Below are positions 35,091 through 43,954 of a DNA stretch of 64,000 bases, piece after piece. The notes beneath the pieces are model-generated. The model was not told the origin of the DNA and did no database searches. It saw only the letters and a program-made list of their open reading frames with translations. Source of the stretch: Candidatus Uabimicrobium amorphum (GTDB lineage: Bacteria > Planctomycetota > Uabimicrobiia > Uabimicrobiales > Uabimicrobiaceae); the NCBI RefSeq assembly GCF_009002475.1, contig NZ_AP019860.1:8057547-8121546 (forward strand). The letters are read 5' to 3'. The position numbers were made by a program, and so were the translations under genes. Within the stretch, counting starts at the first letter, position 1. The number at the start of each line of letters is the position of its first letter.

Positions 35091-35999
35091 TCAAGCTGAA
35101 TCGTCTGTCGCTGGAGATAAACCGACCATGACAGCCTTGTTATTTTTGTAAAACACATAACTTTCCACACAAAAAATCACAATCGCCAACCAAATAAAAC
35201 AAAAGCCAACCAGTTGCGAAAAAGAAAATTTTTCGTTGTAGACAAACACTCCAATCAAGAACTGCAACGTCGGAGCAATATAGTGCAAAAACCCCACCGT
35301 ATACAGCGGAATCTTCCGCACACCCGCCGCAAAAAACAATAACGGTGTGATCGTAGCGACACCGGTGATGAGTAGTAGTGCTTGTGTCGAAAACGAACTG
35401 TCGGAAAAAGTACCGTTCCCCGAAGATTCGAGATGCACTAAACAAAACACCGCCGGTAAAAACATAAACGCCGTTTCCACAAAAAGTCCCGACAACGCAC
35501 CAAACGGTATCATTTTGCGGATCAAACCGTATATCCCAAACGTTGCCGCCAGCACAAAGGCCACGACAGGAAAATGCCCGTAGACAAATGTAAGATAACA
35601 AACTCCCAAAGCGGCAACGATGATCGCAAATATCTGAACGCGGCGCACCCCTTCTTTTAAAACAATGATTCCCAAAGCAATCGACAACAGTGGATTGATA
35701 AAATAACCCAAACTAGCTTCCACAATATACCCATTGTTCACCGCCCAGATAAATATAAACCAATTGCCAGCAATAAGCGCCGCAGACAAAAATCCCCACA
35801 ACAGCATCTTTGGTGATTCACGCAACAACGCAATCCACTTCCAGTTACGCAACGCCGTGAGTAAAACTCCCATACTAACAAACGACCACAACATGCGGTG
35901 AAATATAATCTCCGCGGCTGGTACATGCGCCAGTTGTTTCCAAAACAGCGGCAATATTCCCCAAAGGAAATATGCGCAAATGACAAATATATACCCCAC
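35091..35999 (-). CDS. rarD: RarD-type EamA-family transporter
   Basis: This 302-residue protein has ten hydrophobic helices. The opening GYIFVICAYFLWGILPLFWKQL..PAAEIIFHRMLWSF, then GNWFIFIWAVNNGYIVEASLGYFINPLLSIALGIIVLKE, are clear RarD signatures. RarD is a presumed permease with an unsettled substrate. The start is GTG 35999 with GGAG seven bases upstream. The promoter must lie in the hexanucleotide repeat region just upstream. Confidence 0.93.
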   Translation of the reverse strand: MGYIFVICAYFLWGILPLFWKQLAHVPAAEIIFHRMLWSFVSMGVLLTALRNWKWIALLRESPKMLLWGFLSAALIAGNWFIFIWAVNNGYIVEASLGYFINPLLSIALGIIVLKEGVRRVQIFAIIVAALGVCYLTFVYGHFPVVAFVLAATFGIYGLIRKMIPFGALSGLFVETAFMFLPAVFCLVHLESSGNGTFSDSSFSTQALLLITGVATITPLLFFAAGVRKIPLYTVGFLHYIAPTLQFLIGVFVYNEKFSFSQLVGFCFIWLAIVIFCVESYVFYKNNKAVMVGLSPATDDSA

Positions 36000-36016
36000 A
36001 ATTTACTCCACAAATA

Positions 36017-36118
36017 AATACCATAATCGTCATAATCGTAACAGTAACAATCGTAATCGTAATCGTCACCGTAGCCGTAGCCGTAATCGTCACCGTGACC
36101 TTGACCGTGACCATGACC
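36017..36118. repeat. Degenerate hexanucleotide repeat (CGTNAC/CGTAAT type)
   Basis: About 100 bp is built from six-base units such as CGTAAT, CGTCAC, CGTAGC and CGTGAC. It is directly upstream of rarD. A similar tract in opposite orientation is at 56445-56525, and short CATGACC runs close each 227-bp repeat below. Confidence 0.85.
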
Positions 36119-36133
36119 GTCAATGCCATTGAT

Positions 36134-36600
36134 TTAAACGTAAATATTTTTCAACGATAAACTTACCTTGCTGTGTCATCCCTGACTTGATCAGGGATCC
36201 ACGAACAGAAGTCGACTTTATATTGCTGGATCCCGTATCTTTCCAAAAACCCTTGGTTTTTGGGTACGGGATGACAAGTCTTGTAAACCTTTTTAGAATT
36301 TACACTTACCTCTTAAGCCAATGGCATTGGACCATGACCATGACCGTCAATACCATTGACTTAAACGTAAATATTTTTCAACGATAAACTTACCTTGCCG
36401 TGTCATCCCTGACTTGATCAGGGATCCACGAACAGAAGTCGACTTTATATTGCTGGATCCCGTATCTTTCCAAAAACCAAGGGTTTTTGGGTACGGGATG
36501 ACAAGTGTTGTAAACCTTTTTAGAATTTACACTTACCTCTTAAGTCAATGGCATTGGACCATGACCATGACCGTCAATACCATTGACTTAAGCGTAAATA
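36134..36600. repeat. 227-bp tandem duplication containing REPIN-like units
   Basis: Copies start at 36134 and 36361, and the first bases of a third start at 36588, with identical spacing of 227 bp. Each copy contains a 103-bp REPIN-like unit (36174-36276 and 36401-36503; ends TGTCATCCC and GGGATGACA) and ends with GGACCATGACCATGACCGTC. There are very few base differences between the copies. Confidence 0.9.
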
Positions 36601-36698
36601 ATCGATAAAAGACTTACATCTTAGCTTAACAGCCGTGTGCTTTCGCAGGGATGACAACTGATTTACCCAGTTTAGTTTTTGGTTCCATAAAGCACCTA

Positions 36699-37013
36699 GT
36701 ACTCTGGAAAGTTAGTTGTGATACTTCTTTGAAGTGTAGTATTTACAATGCGATGCCCTCCTGCCGGCTAATCGCCGGCTGTCCTCCCACGGGAGGACTT
36801 ACGTATAGCACTTCGTAATAGAAAAAACGACACGTTAATGCGAAACAAACTCATGCTTATTGACCCGAACCAACGTTGCGTTTTTTCAATACTTTTTGAT
36901 ATACGTAAACTCTCCCGTGGGAGAGTCAGCGGCGACTAGCCGCTGGAGAGGGCATCGCATACCAGCAATTATTGACATTTAAGCGACGTCTTGAATTTAA
37001 CTTTACAGAGTAC
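36699..37013. repeat. Nested inverted-repeat element
   Basis: Outer inverted repeats GTACTCTGGAAAGTT (36699) and AACTTTACAGAGTAC (to 37012) enclose an inner element at 36748-36960 with perfect 13-bp ends (ATGCGATGCCCTC / GAGGGCATCGCAT). The inner part holds GCCGGC-n5-GCCGGC, CCTCCC-GGGAGG and CTCCC-GGGAG hairpins. A direct repeat CAGTTTAGTTTTTGGTTCCA lies just outside on both sides (36668 and 37014). The whole 36600-37250 stretch has no credible gene. Confidence 0.75.
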
Positions 37014-37117
37014 CAGTTTAGTTTTTGGTTCCACAAAATACAAGTTTGTAAATCGTTAATTGATTTTTATCACGTTTGAATCAGACTACCTATTTGAATA
37101 TCCAACTTTTTTTGGGG

Positions 37118-37146
37118 GAACGGGCGGACACTAGGTCCGCCCCTAC
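37118..37146. repeat. REP palindrome, copy 2
   Basis: GAACGGGCGGAC..GTCCGCCCCTAC is the same palindrome as at 56380-56408 and the reverse orientation of 14169-14197. Confidence 0.85.
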
Positions 37147-37205
37147 ATTTCCGCTGCGCTGCCCTCGATTTCCTGGATTGCGGTTAAACTTCCAAAAACG
37201 AAAAA

Positions 37206-37225
37206 AGCCAGCTTAATAGCTGGCT
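37206..37225 (-). terminator. Rho-independent terminator of the PEP-CTERM gene
   Basis: AGCCAGCT-n4-AGCTGGCT is followed by six T on the minus strand, 26 bp after the stop codon. Confidence 0.88.
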
Positions 37226-37250
37226 AATTATATGCTTAATTGGTTAAGGT

Positions 37251-38003
37251 TTACTTTCTTTTGCGAAAGTATCCGATCGCGAACAGACCGAATAGGAATG
37301 CGATGTATGTAGATGGCTCTGGAACAGCTGCAAATTGACTCGTTACTTGCTCGATACTTAAAGCACGGTCGTAAAAAGCAATTTCATCAAGTACGCCATC
37401 AAAACCGAAGTTTTGATTGTCTCGAAAACCGATCCTTGCAACGTCTGGTACGGATCCTTGGTATGTCTCAATAGATGTATCTTCTGCTTCAAGAACACCA
37501 TCGATGTATATTCTACGAGTAGTTCCGTCTTGAGTGTATACTATCTGTGAAAATTGGCCTGTAGCTATTGAATTTTGACTCACTAATGCTCCACCGCTAT
37601 TAGGGAATTGGTCAAAGAATACTCTACCGCTACTATCAAGAAATAAGTAATTACGTGTGTCTATATTGTTAGTATTAAACTCACCATAGATAGCAGTTTG
37701 CGCGCCAAAACTATTCGCGTTTACCCAAGCAACTATCGAAAAACTAGTATCTGAACCGATAATAGAATTATTTCCCAAATCAATGCTTGAGTTTCCATCG
37801 AAAGAGAATCCTTGGTTGAAAGCCCCATTAGGAGAGATAGATACTCCGTTCAGAGTTCCATTTGGTCCACCGTTTCCCGACTGGTCATTTGCAGTATTGT
37901 CATCAGCATCATAAAATGCTATTAGACCATCTGTCGTTATTGGAGCAGCAGCGATAACACTACTTAATATAATTGAAATTAAAATAAAATATATCTTCTT
38001 CAT
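37251..38003 (-). CDS. PEP-CTERM-sorted LamG/concanavalin-like secreted protein
   Basis: This 250-residue protein has a signal peptide (MKKIYFILISIILSSVIAAA). A LamG-like jelly roll follows (GLIAFYDADDNTANDQSGNG, FDGNSSIDLGN, FSIVAWVNANSF, RIYIDGVLEAED, GFDGVLDEIAFYDRALS). The end is a textbook PEP-CTERM signal: VPEPSTYIAFLFGLFAIGYFRKRK. Proteins with this tail are cut by an exosortase and linked to exopolysaccharide-related surface assembly; the exosortase itself is not in this window. The start has AAGGAGATTTT and a clean terminator follows. Confidence 0.93.
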   Translation of the reverse strand: MKKIYFILISIILSSVIAAAPITTDGLIAFYDADDNTANDQSGNGGPNGTLNGVSISPNGAFNQGFSFDGNSSIDLGNNSIIGSDTSFSIVAWVNANSFGAQTAIYGEFNTNNIDTRNYLFLDSSGRVFFDQFPNSGGALVSQNSIATGQFSQIVYTQDGTTRRIYIDGVLEAEDTSIETYQGSVPDVARIGFRDNQNFGFDGVLDEIAFYDRALSIEQVTSQFAAVPEPSTYIAFLFGLFAIGYFRKRK

Positions 38004-38105
38004 AAAATCTCCTTAATCATAGTTGTTCATTTCAATTGAGATTACATAATACCACAACAAATTCAACAAAGTCCAAGTCTTTCGCGCGTTTTTAGAATTA
38101 TTTGC

Positions 38106-38182
38106 AAATGTGCGGAATTCGCACATTTTTTAAGTACTCAACATGTAAAATCTTATGTACAAATGTGCGGATTTCGCACATT
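38106..38182. promoter_or_regulatory. Pair of identical palindromic sites in a divergent promoter region
   Basis: AATGTGCG-n5-CGCACATT occurs twice, at 38107-38127 and 38162-38182, about 55 bp apart (close to five helical turns). The sites are between the PEP-CTERM gene and the Ogt-AlkA gene. This looks like an operator pair for a dimeric regulator that could loop DNA. The arms are perfectly conserved while the spacers differ (GAATT, GATTT). Confidence 0.55.
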
Positions 38183-38291
38183 CATTTGCGCAAGAAAAAT
38201 CGCAGATGAATTCGTCTTACTCCCCACAATAAATTATGTTAAGATGAAAAATATTTCTCTACGATCGCACACTTTATAAAGGAAAAACGAC

Positions 38292-39392
38292 GTGCCACAC
38301 TACCTATTTGACACCAATATCGGTAAAGTCGTCCTCTCATGGCAAGACGACCAACTCAAAGGCGTTGCCCTCGCTACGCGCGGTTTACATATTACCAAGA
38401 GTAAAACCCCTACGTGGGTAAAAGATATCGCTAAAAAAATTCGTCAACATTTGCAGGGCAAATACTGTGATTTTGATGATTTGCCTTTGGATTTGTCTTC
38501 GTTTACCGAGTTTCAAAAAATGGTATATCGCGGTTGTCAGGACATTGGCGTTGGTGAAACTTTGAGCTATGGTGAACTTGCAAAAGTCATCGGTAGACCT
38601 AGAGCGGCGCGCGCTGTGGGAACGGCGCTCAAGAAAAATTTGTTTCCCATTGTCATTCCTTGTCATCGTGTGCTTGCGGCGGGAAGGAAGCTAGGTGGCT
38701 TTTCCGCGCCTGGGAGCACATGCACCAAGTATCGCCTTTTGCAAATCGAAAAGGCCAAGGTCGCCAATGTCGATGAGGAAATTGTGCGGTGGGATGAAGG
38801 TGTGAAGATGCTTGGCAAAAAAGACAAAAAGCTCAAAAATGCCATGCAAAAAATAGGGACCTTTCACTTGGAGAAGTCTTCGGCACATTCGCTGTTTGAA
38901 TCTCTGGCGATGTCCATCGTTTTCCAACAACTCGCCACCGCGGCAGCGCGCGCTATTTGGCGGCGTTTTTGTGAGTTGTTTCCGCGTAACATTCCTACGC
39001 CGAAACAAGTGATGCGCTGCGATGAGGAAACACTACGTGGTGCGGGACTTTCGCGTAATAAGATGCTTGCCATTCGCGATCTCGCGCAGAAAACTTTGCA
39101 AGGTGACATCATAAATGACGACGCAAAACTCACGGCAATGACGGACGCAGAGATTATTGAAAGCCTAACTCAAGTTCGCGGAATTGGGCGCTGGACAGTA
39201 CAGATGTTGCTTATTTTTTACCTACGCCGCCTGGATGTTTTTCCCGAAGACGATTATGGTATTCGCAAAGGCTTTGCGATCCTCTATGATTTAGCAGAAC
39301 TTCCTACTCCCAAGGAAATGCGGAACGCTGCACAAGAGTGGCAACCGTATCGCAGTATTGCTTCCTGGTATTTGTGGCGTTTGACGGATTAG
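38292..39392 (+). CDS. Ogt-AlkA fusion: O6-alkylguanine methyltransferase plus 3-methyladenine glycosylase
   Basis: This 366-residue protein starts at GTG 38292 behind AAAGGAAA. Residues 1 to about 150 are an Ogt-type methyltransferase with TLSYGELAKVIGRPRAARAVGTALKKN and the suicide-cysteine motif PIVIPCHRVL (about residue 123). Residues about 170-366 are an HhH-GPD glycosylase of the AlkA type: SIVFQQLATAAARAIWRRF, hairpin VRGIGRWTVQMLLIF, and catalytic Asp in DVFPEDDYGIRKG (about 319). Both catalytic parts look complete. It would repair O6-alkylguanine directly and remove N-alkyl purines. The usual Ada/AraC regulatory domain is absent. It ends convergently with a 4-bp overlap on the FkbM gene. 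Confidence 0.92.
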   Translation: MPHYLFDTNIGKVVLSWQDDQLKGVALATRGLHITKSKTPTWVKDIAKKIRQHLQGKYCDFDDLPLDLSSFTEFQKMVYRGCQDIGVGETLSYGELAKVIGRPRAARAVGTALKKNLFPIVIPCHRVLAAGRKLGGFSAPGSTCTKYRLLQIEKAKVANVDEEIVRWDEGVKMLGKKDKKLKNAMQKIGTFHLEKSSAHSLFESLAMSIVFQQLATAAARAIWRRFCELFPRNIPTPKQVMRCDEETLRGAGLSRNKMLAIRDLAQKTLQGDIINDDAKLTAMTDAEIIESLTQVRGIGRWTVQMLLIFYLRRLDVFPEDDYGIRKGFAILYDLAELPTPKEMRNAAQEWQPYRSIASWYLWRLTD

Positions 39393-40288
39393 AGGTTGTC
39401 AAATATACCGCGAAATTCATCTAAGCGTTTGTGGCTAACAAATAGATAGTTGAGGTGCTCGCTACTCGCCTCGACAACATCTTTTTCAACCAAGCCTTGC
39501 GTGGTAATGTGAAAAAAGGCGTATTGTGCGGTGGAAAAGAAACTTTGTATGCCTTGCTCTTTGCCAGGTAAAACTTCGCAAATTACAAACGGCTTATGGT
39601 TTAGGAGTGTGTCTTTGCATCCATTTAGTACTTTAAGTTCCGCACCTTCCACGTCTATTTTTAATAAATCTACGGTATCCAGTGACTGATTTGCCACAAA
39701 GTGATCGATGGTTGTTTGCGGAACCTGTACGCATTTGCAATTTTCCTTGAAACCCGCAACAGTGGAAGCGGAAGTGGGAATTGCTGTGGAGTGGGGAATA
39801 TACAGTTCAATGAAACCGGAAGGCTCGTCGGAAATCGCACAACAGTGTGTGTGGACTTCGTCCATTTCATTTAGCGCTAAATTCGGTAATAAAGACTTGT
39901 GGAAAATATCAGGTACGGCTTCGAAGGCATGGACAACAACGCCTTTTTTCGCGGCGATGAGGGAGTAAATTCCGGTATTGGCTCCAATATCCAGAAAAAC
40001 GTTACTGTGCCGTAGTAGTTTCTTGAACACCTCCATCGTGTGTGGTTCGAAACCCGCCATTCCTCTCCAAAATAACGCCGTAGCGATCGTGTCATTGCCG
40101 CAGCCTCGCATGAGCAATGTATCGCGATCACATGAGAATTTGACGGTACCAATGACAGGTATACGGCTCAAATCTTGTGGTAAAAAAGAGATGAAGGGGC
40201 GAAGTATCCACTGCAATAATTTATTCACAGGTGCAAAACACAGTATTTTCTTTATAATAATTTTGAAAGTGGAACTATTTTTTAACAT
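39389..40288 (-). CDS. FkbM-family methyltransferase
   Basis: This 299-residue protein has the SAM-binding motif NVFLDIGANTGIYSLIAAKKG, the FkbM post-I motif HAFEAVP, and the later DLLKIDVEGAELKVLNGC that defines the family. A hydrophobic N-terminal stretch (IIIKKILCFAPVNKLLQWILRPFISFL) may tether it to the membrane. FkbM enzymes O-methylate sugars or polyketides; the acceptor here is unknown. It is convergent with the DNA-repair fusion and divergent from the MocR gene, with no glycan cluster around it. Confidence 0.9.
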   Translation of the reverse strand: MLKNSSTFKIIIKKILCFAPVNKLLQWILRPFISFLPQDLSRIPVIGTVKFSCDRDTLLMRGCGNDTIATALFWRGMAGFEPHTMEVFKKLLRHSNVFLDIGANTGIYSLIAAKKGVVVHAFEAVPDIFHKSLLPNLALNEMDEVHTHCCAISDEPSGFIELYIPHSTAIPTSASTVAGFKENCKCVQVPQTTIDHFVANQSLDTVDLLKIDVEGAELKVLNGCKDTLLNHKPFVICEVLPGKEQGIQSFFSTAQYAFFHITTQGLVEKDVVEASSEHLNYLFVSHKRLDEFRGIFDNL

Positions 40289-40431
40289 GCGATATTTTCA
40301 CAAATGAAGTGTTTTTTTGTATCACCAAACAAAGCCTACAAGACATAAGTCTTTTTATAACAAATACTTTTGTGGCCTTCATTTTGAAGGTCTCAAATTT
40401 TATTCTGCGACAATTGTACATGGAACTGACA

Positions 40432-41883
40432 ATGAAATCAAACATACCCGAAAGTTTTTCCTTTGATATTTCGCGTAGCACGGTGCCTTTGTACCGTCAA
40501 ATTTACGAGCAACTAAAGACAGCGATACTCTCGCAACAACTTGCTCCAGGCACTAAATTACCCGCATCGCGGGAACTCGCCACACGTTTGCAAGTTTCGC
40601 GCAATACAGTGACCAATGCTTATGAAAAATTGTGGAGCGAAGGATTCGTGGAAGGACAGATTGGTGCGGGAACTTATGTTGCGCACATCGATTTTACCAC
40701 TTTGCAAACGACAAACTTCAACGAAAAAAACGATCAACGGCCTTTGTTATCGCAACGCGGGGAGAAAATCTTTGCCTGTGCGAAAAAAGATTACATTGCA
40801 AAGCCAGAAACATTTACACCTGGCATTCCCGATATTAAAGCCTTTCGCAAGGACGTTTGGGCGCGTATATTGTCGCGACAAGCTCGTTACCACATCGAGG
40901 ATCTTTTTGCTTATGATTCACCAGCGGGCTACGCACCGCTGCGTACAGTTGTGTGCCAATACTTGCGCGCCTATCGCGGAGTAAAGTGCGACACAGAACA
41001 AGTGGTCATCATTAGCGGAGCGCAACAAGGCCTCGACTTAATCGCGCGTTTTTTGATAGACCCTCATGAGAATGTCGCCATGGAAAACCCCGGTTATTTG
41101 GGTGCGCGCAATGCATTTTTCGCCGCACAGGCACAAATCATTCCTGTAGATGTTGACGCAGCAGGCTTGAAAATCGATGATTTGCAGCGACAACGCGATG
41201 TGCGCTTGCTTTATTTAACGCCATCGCATCAGTATCCATTGGGCATGACACTGTCATTGGAAAGACGCATTCAAATTTTGCAATGGGCACGACAACAAAA
41301 TGCGTGGATTATTGAAGATGATTATGACAGTGAATATCGTTACGCGGGACAACCAATAGCTGCCATGCAGGGCATCGATAATTCCGACAGAGTACTTTAT
41401 TTAGGAACGTTTAGTAAAGTTTTATTTCCGGGTCTACGCATCGGCTATATGGTCGTTCCCAAAGCGCTCGTACCTGTTTTTTCTCTAGCAAAATCGATTT
41501 GCGACCATAATTGCAGTACGTTGCTGCAAGCCGCGTTGGCCAGTTTTATTGAGGCAGGGCACTTTAATAGTCATTTGCGCAGAACGCGTATATTATACAA
41601 GGAAAAACAGCAATACTTCCTACAAGTATTCGCCCACAAGCTCAGTAAATATTGCACCATCGAACCTAGTGCCACCGGTATGCACCTTGTCGCATTCTAC
41701 AATGGTGATGATCGTGAGATAACAAAAGAGGCTGTAAGACATAACTTGGTCTTGCGACCTCTTTCGAGCTATTATTTACAAAACCCACGCAGTGGTTTTG
41801 TATTAGGGTATGCGGGATACACTCTACCGCAGATTTATGAAGGTATTTGTACTTTGGAGAAAATATTCACTCGCAAAAACTAG
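40432..41883 (+). CDS. MocR/GabR-type transcription regulator with aminotransferase domain
   Basis: The protein is about 483 residues. Residues about 10-85 are a GntR winged helix (VPLYRQIYEQLKTAILSQQLAPGTKLPASRELATRLQVSRNTVTNAYEKL..GAGTYVA). Residues about 120-483 are a fold-type-I aminotransferase with PLP lysine in LGTFSKVLFPGLRIGYMV and IIEDDYDSEYRY. MocR proteins sense PLP or an aminated ligand and often control vitamin B6, GABA or taurine genes. I start it at ATG 40432, which has GGAAC upstream; the in-frame ATG at 40420 is the alternative. The neighbouring ThDP enzyme gene is convergent, so its targets are not obvious from context. Confidence 0.92.
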   Translation: MKSNIPESFSFDISRSTVPLYRQIYEQLKTAILSQQLAPGTKLPASRELATRLQVSRNTVTNAYEKLWSEGFVEGQIGAGTYVAHIDFTTLQTTNFNEKNDQRPLLSQRGEKIFACAKKDYIAKPETFTPGIPDIKAFRKDVWARILSRQARYHIEDLFAYDSPAGYAPLRTVVCQYLRAYRGVKCDTEQVVIISGAQQGLDLIARFLIDPHENVAMENPGYLGARNAFFAAQAQIIPVDVDAAGLKIDDLQRQRDVRLLYLTPSHQYPLGMTLSLERRIQILQWARQQNAWIIEDDYDSEYRYAGQPIAAMQGIDNSDRVLYLGTFSKVLFPGLRIGYMVVPKALVPVFSLAKSICDHNCSTLLQAALASFIEAGHFNSHLRRTRILYKEKQQYFLQVFAHKLSKYCTIEPSATGMHLVAFYNGDDREITKEAVRHNLVLRPLSSYYLQNPRSGFVLGYAGYTLPQIYEGICTLEKIFTRKN

Positions 41884-41908
41884 AAATCATTAGAAACGTT
41901 TTCTAGTT
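41878..41908. terminator. Short stem-loop between convergent genes
   Basis: AACTAGAAA and TTTCTAGTT form a 9-bp stem overlapping the MocR stop codon. It is a weak candidate. Confidence 0.35.
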
Positions 41909-41926
41909 TCGCGAAAAAGTTTCATC

Positions 41927-43654
41927 TCAAATAGAAATAGAACCTTTGCGAAAATCTGTTTTACCGATAATGGCATTGATCAAAACCGGTTTACCCGCAG
42001 CGCATTTCTCTTGGGCTTCTTTTACAATGTCTGGTATTTTGTTGGCTTGATCTAATAACAACCCTTCGGCGCCAAAACCAGCAACCACTTTTTCATAAGA
42101 ACTGTGTTCCAGAACCGTCCCAACATCGTCGGCAAATATTTGCACTTGCTCACGAGCAATTTGTGACCAGCAGGCATCATTCCCCACAACCGCAATCACT
42201 GGCACATTATGGCGTACGAAAGTATCCCACTCGCATAAACTGTAACCAACAGAGCCGTCTCCATACACAATCCAGACCTCGGCGTCTGGTCGGCATAATT
42301 TTGCTCCTAGTGCAAATCCAGCCCCAACACCTAGAGTACCGAATGCTCCCGGATCTAACCATGACAAAGGTTGTGGACGCAAGATGTAAGACGCCGTTGC
42401 CACAAAGTCGCCACCATCCGCGACGATAATCGATTTTTCTGACATCAGTTTTTCTAAATGCTGAAATAAATGAAGAGGATTCACACCTGTCGTTTCCTCC
42501 TGTCCCTGATGGCTGATTTCTTCATCGCGTTGTGCATCTCTTTGCTTTAAACTTTGGAGCCACCCTTCGGCAAAAGAATTGTTTTCGCAAAACCTCGCCA
42601 GTTCCAACAAGAAATTTCCAGGGTCGCAGAGAACACCTAAATCAGGTACTCGATTCTTACGCAAATCTTTTGCACTGCGATTGATCGAAATATACTTCGC
42701 TTGCGCCGGGATATGCCGACCATAGTTCATACGAAAATCGCAGGGCACCCCCACTAATATCACTAGGTCACTCTCTTTCAGAGCTTGGCGCCGCCGATGT
42801 CGTAATTGCAAAGGACATTGTTTTCCCAACAAACCACGTGCCATTCCCGATAAATACGTCGGAATGCCTAACTTTACGATTGCCTGCTGCAAAGCATTGG
42901 CGTTTTGCGGATGCAGTGTCGCCTGGCTACCAACCAGCATTACGGGCCTTTGCGCTTGATGAATACAGCGCACCATCGCATCAATATCTTTCTTTCTAGG
43001 GGCAAACGATGCAACTTTCAATTCTCGAAAAGACGGTTGCCAATTCACTCCAGAAAATATTTTTTTTACATGACGCTTTAAATAAGCCTGAAACAAAGAC
43101 GCGCGTATGTTTTTGCCTTTCTCTTCTTTAATACCATACCAGTCCCTGACAACCGATTCTGCATATAAAAGATCTACGGGAATTTCAATAAACACTGGCC
43201 CAGGTATTCCCTCTTGGCAAGTGACAAACGCTTTTTCTAATTTAGGGAGTATTTCGCGAACACTCTTGACAGTTAATGCCAGTTTGGTGTGTGGCTTCAT
43301 TAGAGCCATTTGGTCTATGTCCTGTAAAGAACCACGTCCTTTCAACATCGTCGCTGTCGCCCCACCAAAAATAACAACCGGTGATTGTGCCATCTGTGCA
43401 TTTTTCACCGCGGTAATCGTATTGGTAAGCCCAGGGCCTGCGGTCACCGCTGCGACACCAGGGATTCCCGTCAATCGCGCGACAGCATCCGCCGCAAAAA
43501 CAGCAGTCACTTCATCGCGCACATCCACCACGCGAATACCTTTTTGCTTAGCACCTACCAGAATAGGAGAAATATGACCTCCGCACAGGGTAAATAAAAA
43601 TTGAACACCTTGGCGATGTAAAAAAGAAGCGATGAGATTACCAGCATAGTCCAT
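41927..43654 (-). CDS. ThDP-dependent enzyme resembling eukaryotic ILVBL/HACL2 (2-hydroxyacyl-CoA lyase)
   Basis: This 575-residue protein has the three-domain acetolactate-synthase fold. The N-terminal PYR domain carries VQFLFTLCGGHISPILVGAKQKGIRVVDVRDEVTAVFAADAVARLTG (catalytic Glu about 47), AAVTAGPGLTNTITAVKNAQMAQSP and QDIDQMALMKP. The C-terminal PP domain has the ThDP motif YGDGSVGYSLCEWDTFVRHNVPVIAVVGNDACWSQ. From memory these blocks are nearer to animal ILVBL/HACL2 (GGHISP, FAADAMARL, KNAQMAQSP) than to bacterial IlvB. That family cleaves 2-hydroxyacyl-CoA or makes acyloins. The activity here is untested. AAAGGAAT precedes the ATG. It is monocistronic. Confidence 0.85.
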   Translation of the reverse strand: MDYAGNLIASFLHRQGVQFLFTLCGGHISPILVGAKQKGIRVVDVRDEVTAVFAADAVARLTGIPGVAAVTAGPGLTNTITAVKNAQMAQSPVVIFGGATATMLKGRGSLQDIDQMALMKPHTKLALTVKSVREILPKLEKAFVTCQEGIPGPVFIEIPVDLLYAESVVRDWYGIKEEKGKNIRASLFQAYLKRHVKKIFSGVNWQPSFRELKVASFAPRKKDIDAMVRCIHQAQRPVMLVGSQATLHPQNANALQQAIVKLGIPTYLSGMARGLLGKQCPLQLRHRRRQALKESDLVILVGVPCDFRMNYGRHIPAQAKYISINRSAKDLRKNRVPDLGVLCDPGNFLLELARFCENNSFAEGWLQSLKQRDAQRDEEISHQGQEETTGVNPLHLFQHLEKLMSEKSIIVADGGDFVATASYILRPQPLSWLDPGAFGTLGVGAGFALGAKLCRPDAEVWIVYGDGSVGYSLCEWDTFVRHNVPVIAVVGNDACWSQIAREQVQIFADDVGTVLEHSSYEKVVAGFGAEGLLLDQANKIPDIVKEAQEKCAAGKPVLINAIIGKTDFRKGSISI

Positions 43655-43954
43655 TATGGATTCCTTTCTTTTACAGTTTCATCTAAACGAAGTTTTATAG
43701 TACGTCAAACTTATTGGTATAATCAAACGAAAAAGATTGTCTTTCTCCAAAAGAGTTATAAGTGTTTGCAGTTTATGATAAACTAAAAGATGAATATACA
43801 AATGATAGCATTGGGTCAGGTGACGGCTGAAAAATTTTGTATATCGCGAGGATTTTTTTAAGCGGTGATTCCGGAAGTAGACTTTAACACCGTTTGCAAA
43901 TCCACAATTGGTAAACTGGTGATTTTTCATTTGATAGTTAAAACGAGAAGATAC
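43655..43954. other. Intergenic stretch, no clear feature
   Basis: About 300 AT-rich bases lie between the ThDP enzyme start and the ParA-like gene. The downstream frame is open from a GTG at 43865, but that extension has no homology-like start and a poorly spaced ribosome-binding site. I see no hairpin or RNA gene. Confidence 0.5.

Noticed and set aside
35875..36129. Minus-strand frame rich in alternating Val-Thr-Ile
   Set aside because: It is a translation of the hexanucleotide repeat and overlaps rarD out of frame.
43865..43954. Thirty-codon upstream extension of the ParA-like protein
   Set aside because: The GTG start has a poorly spaced AGGA and the ParA-like first strand begins at ATG 43955.
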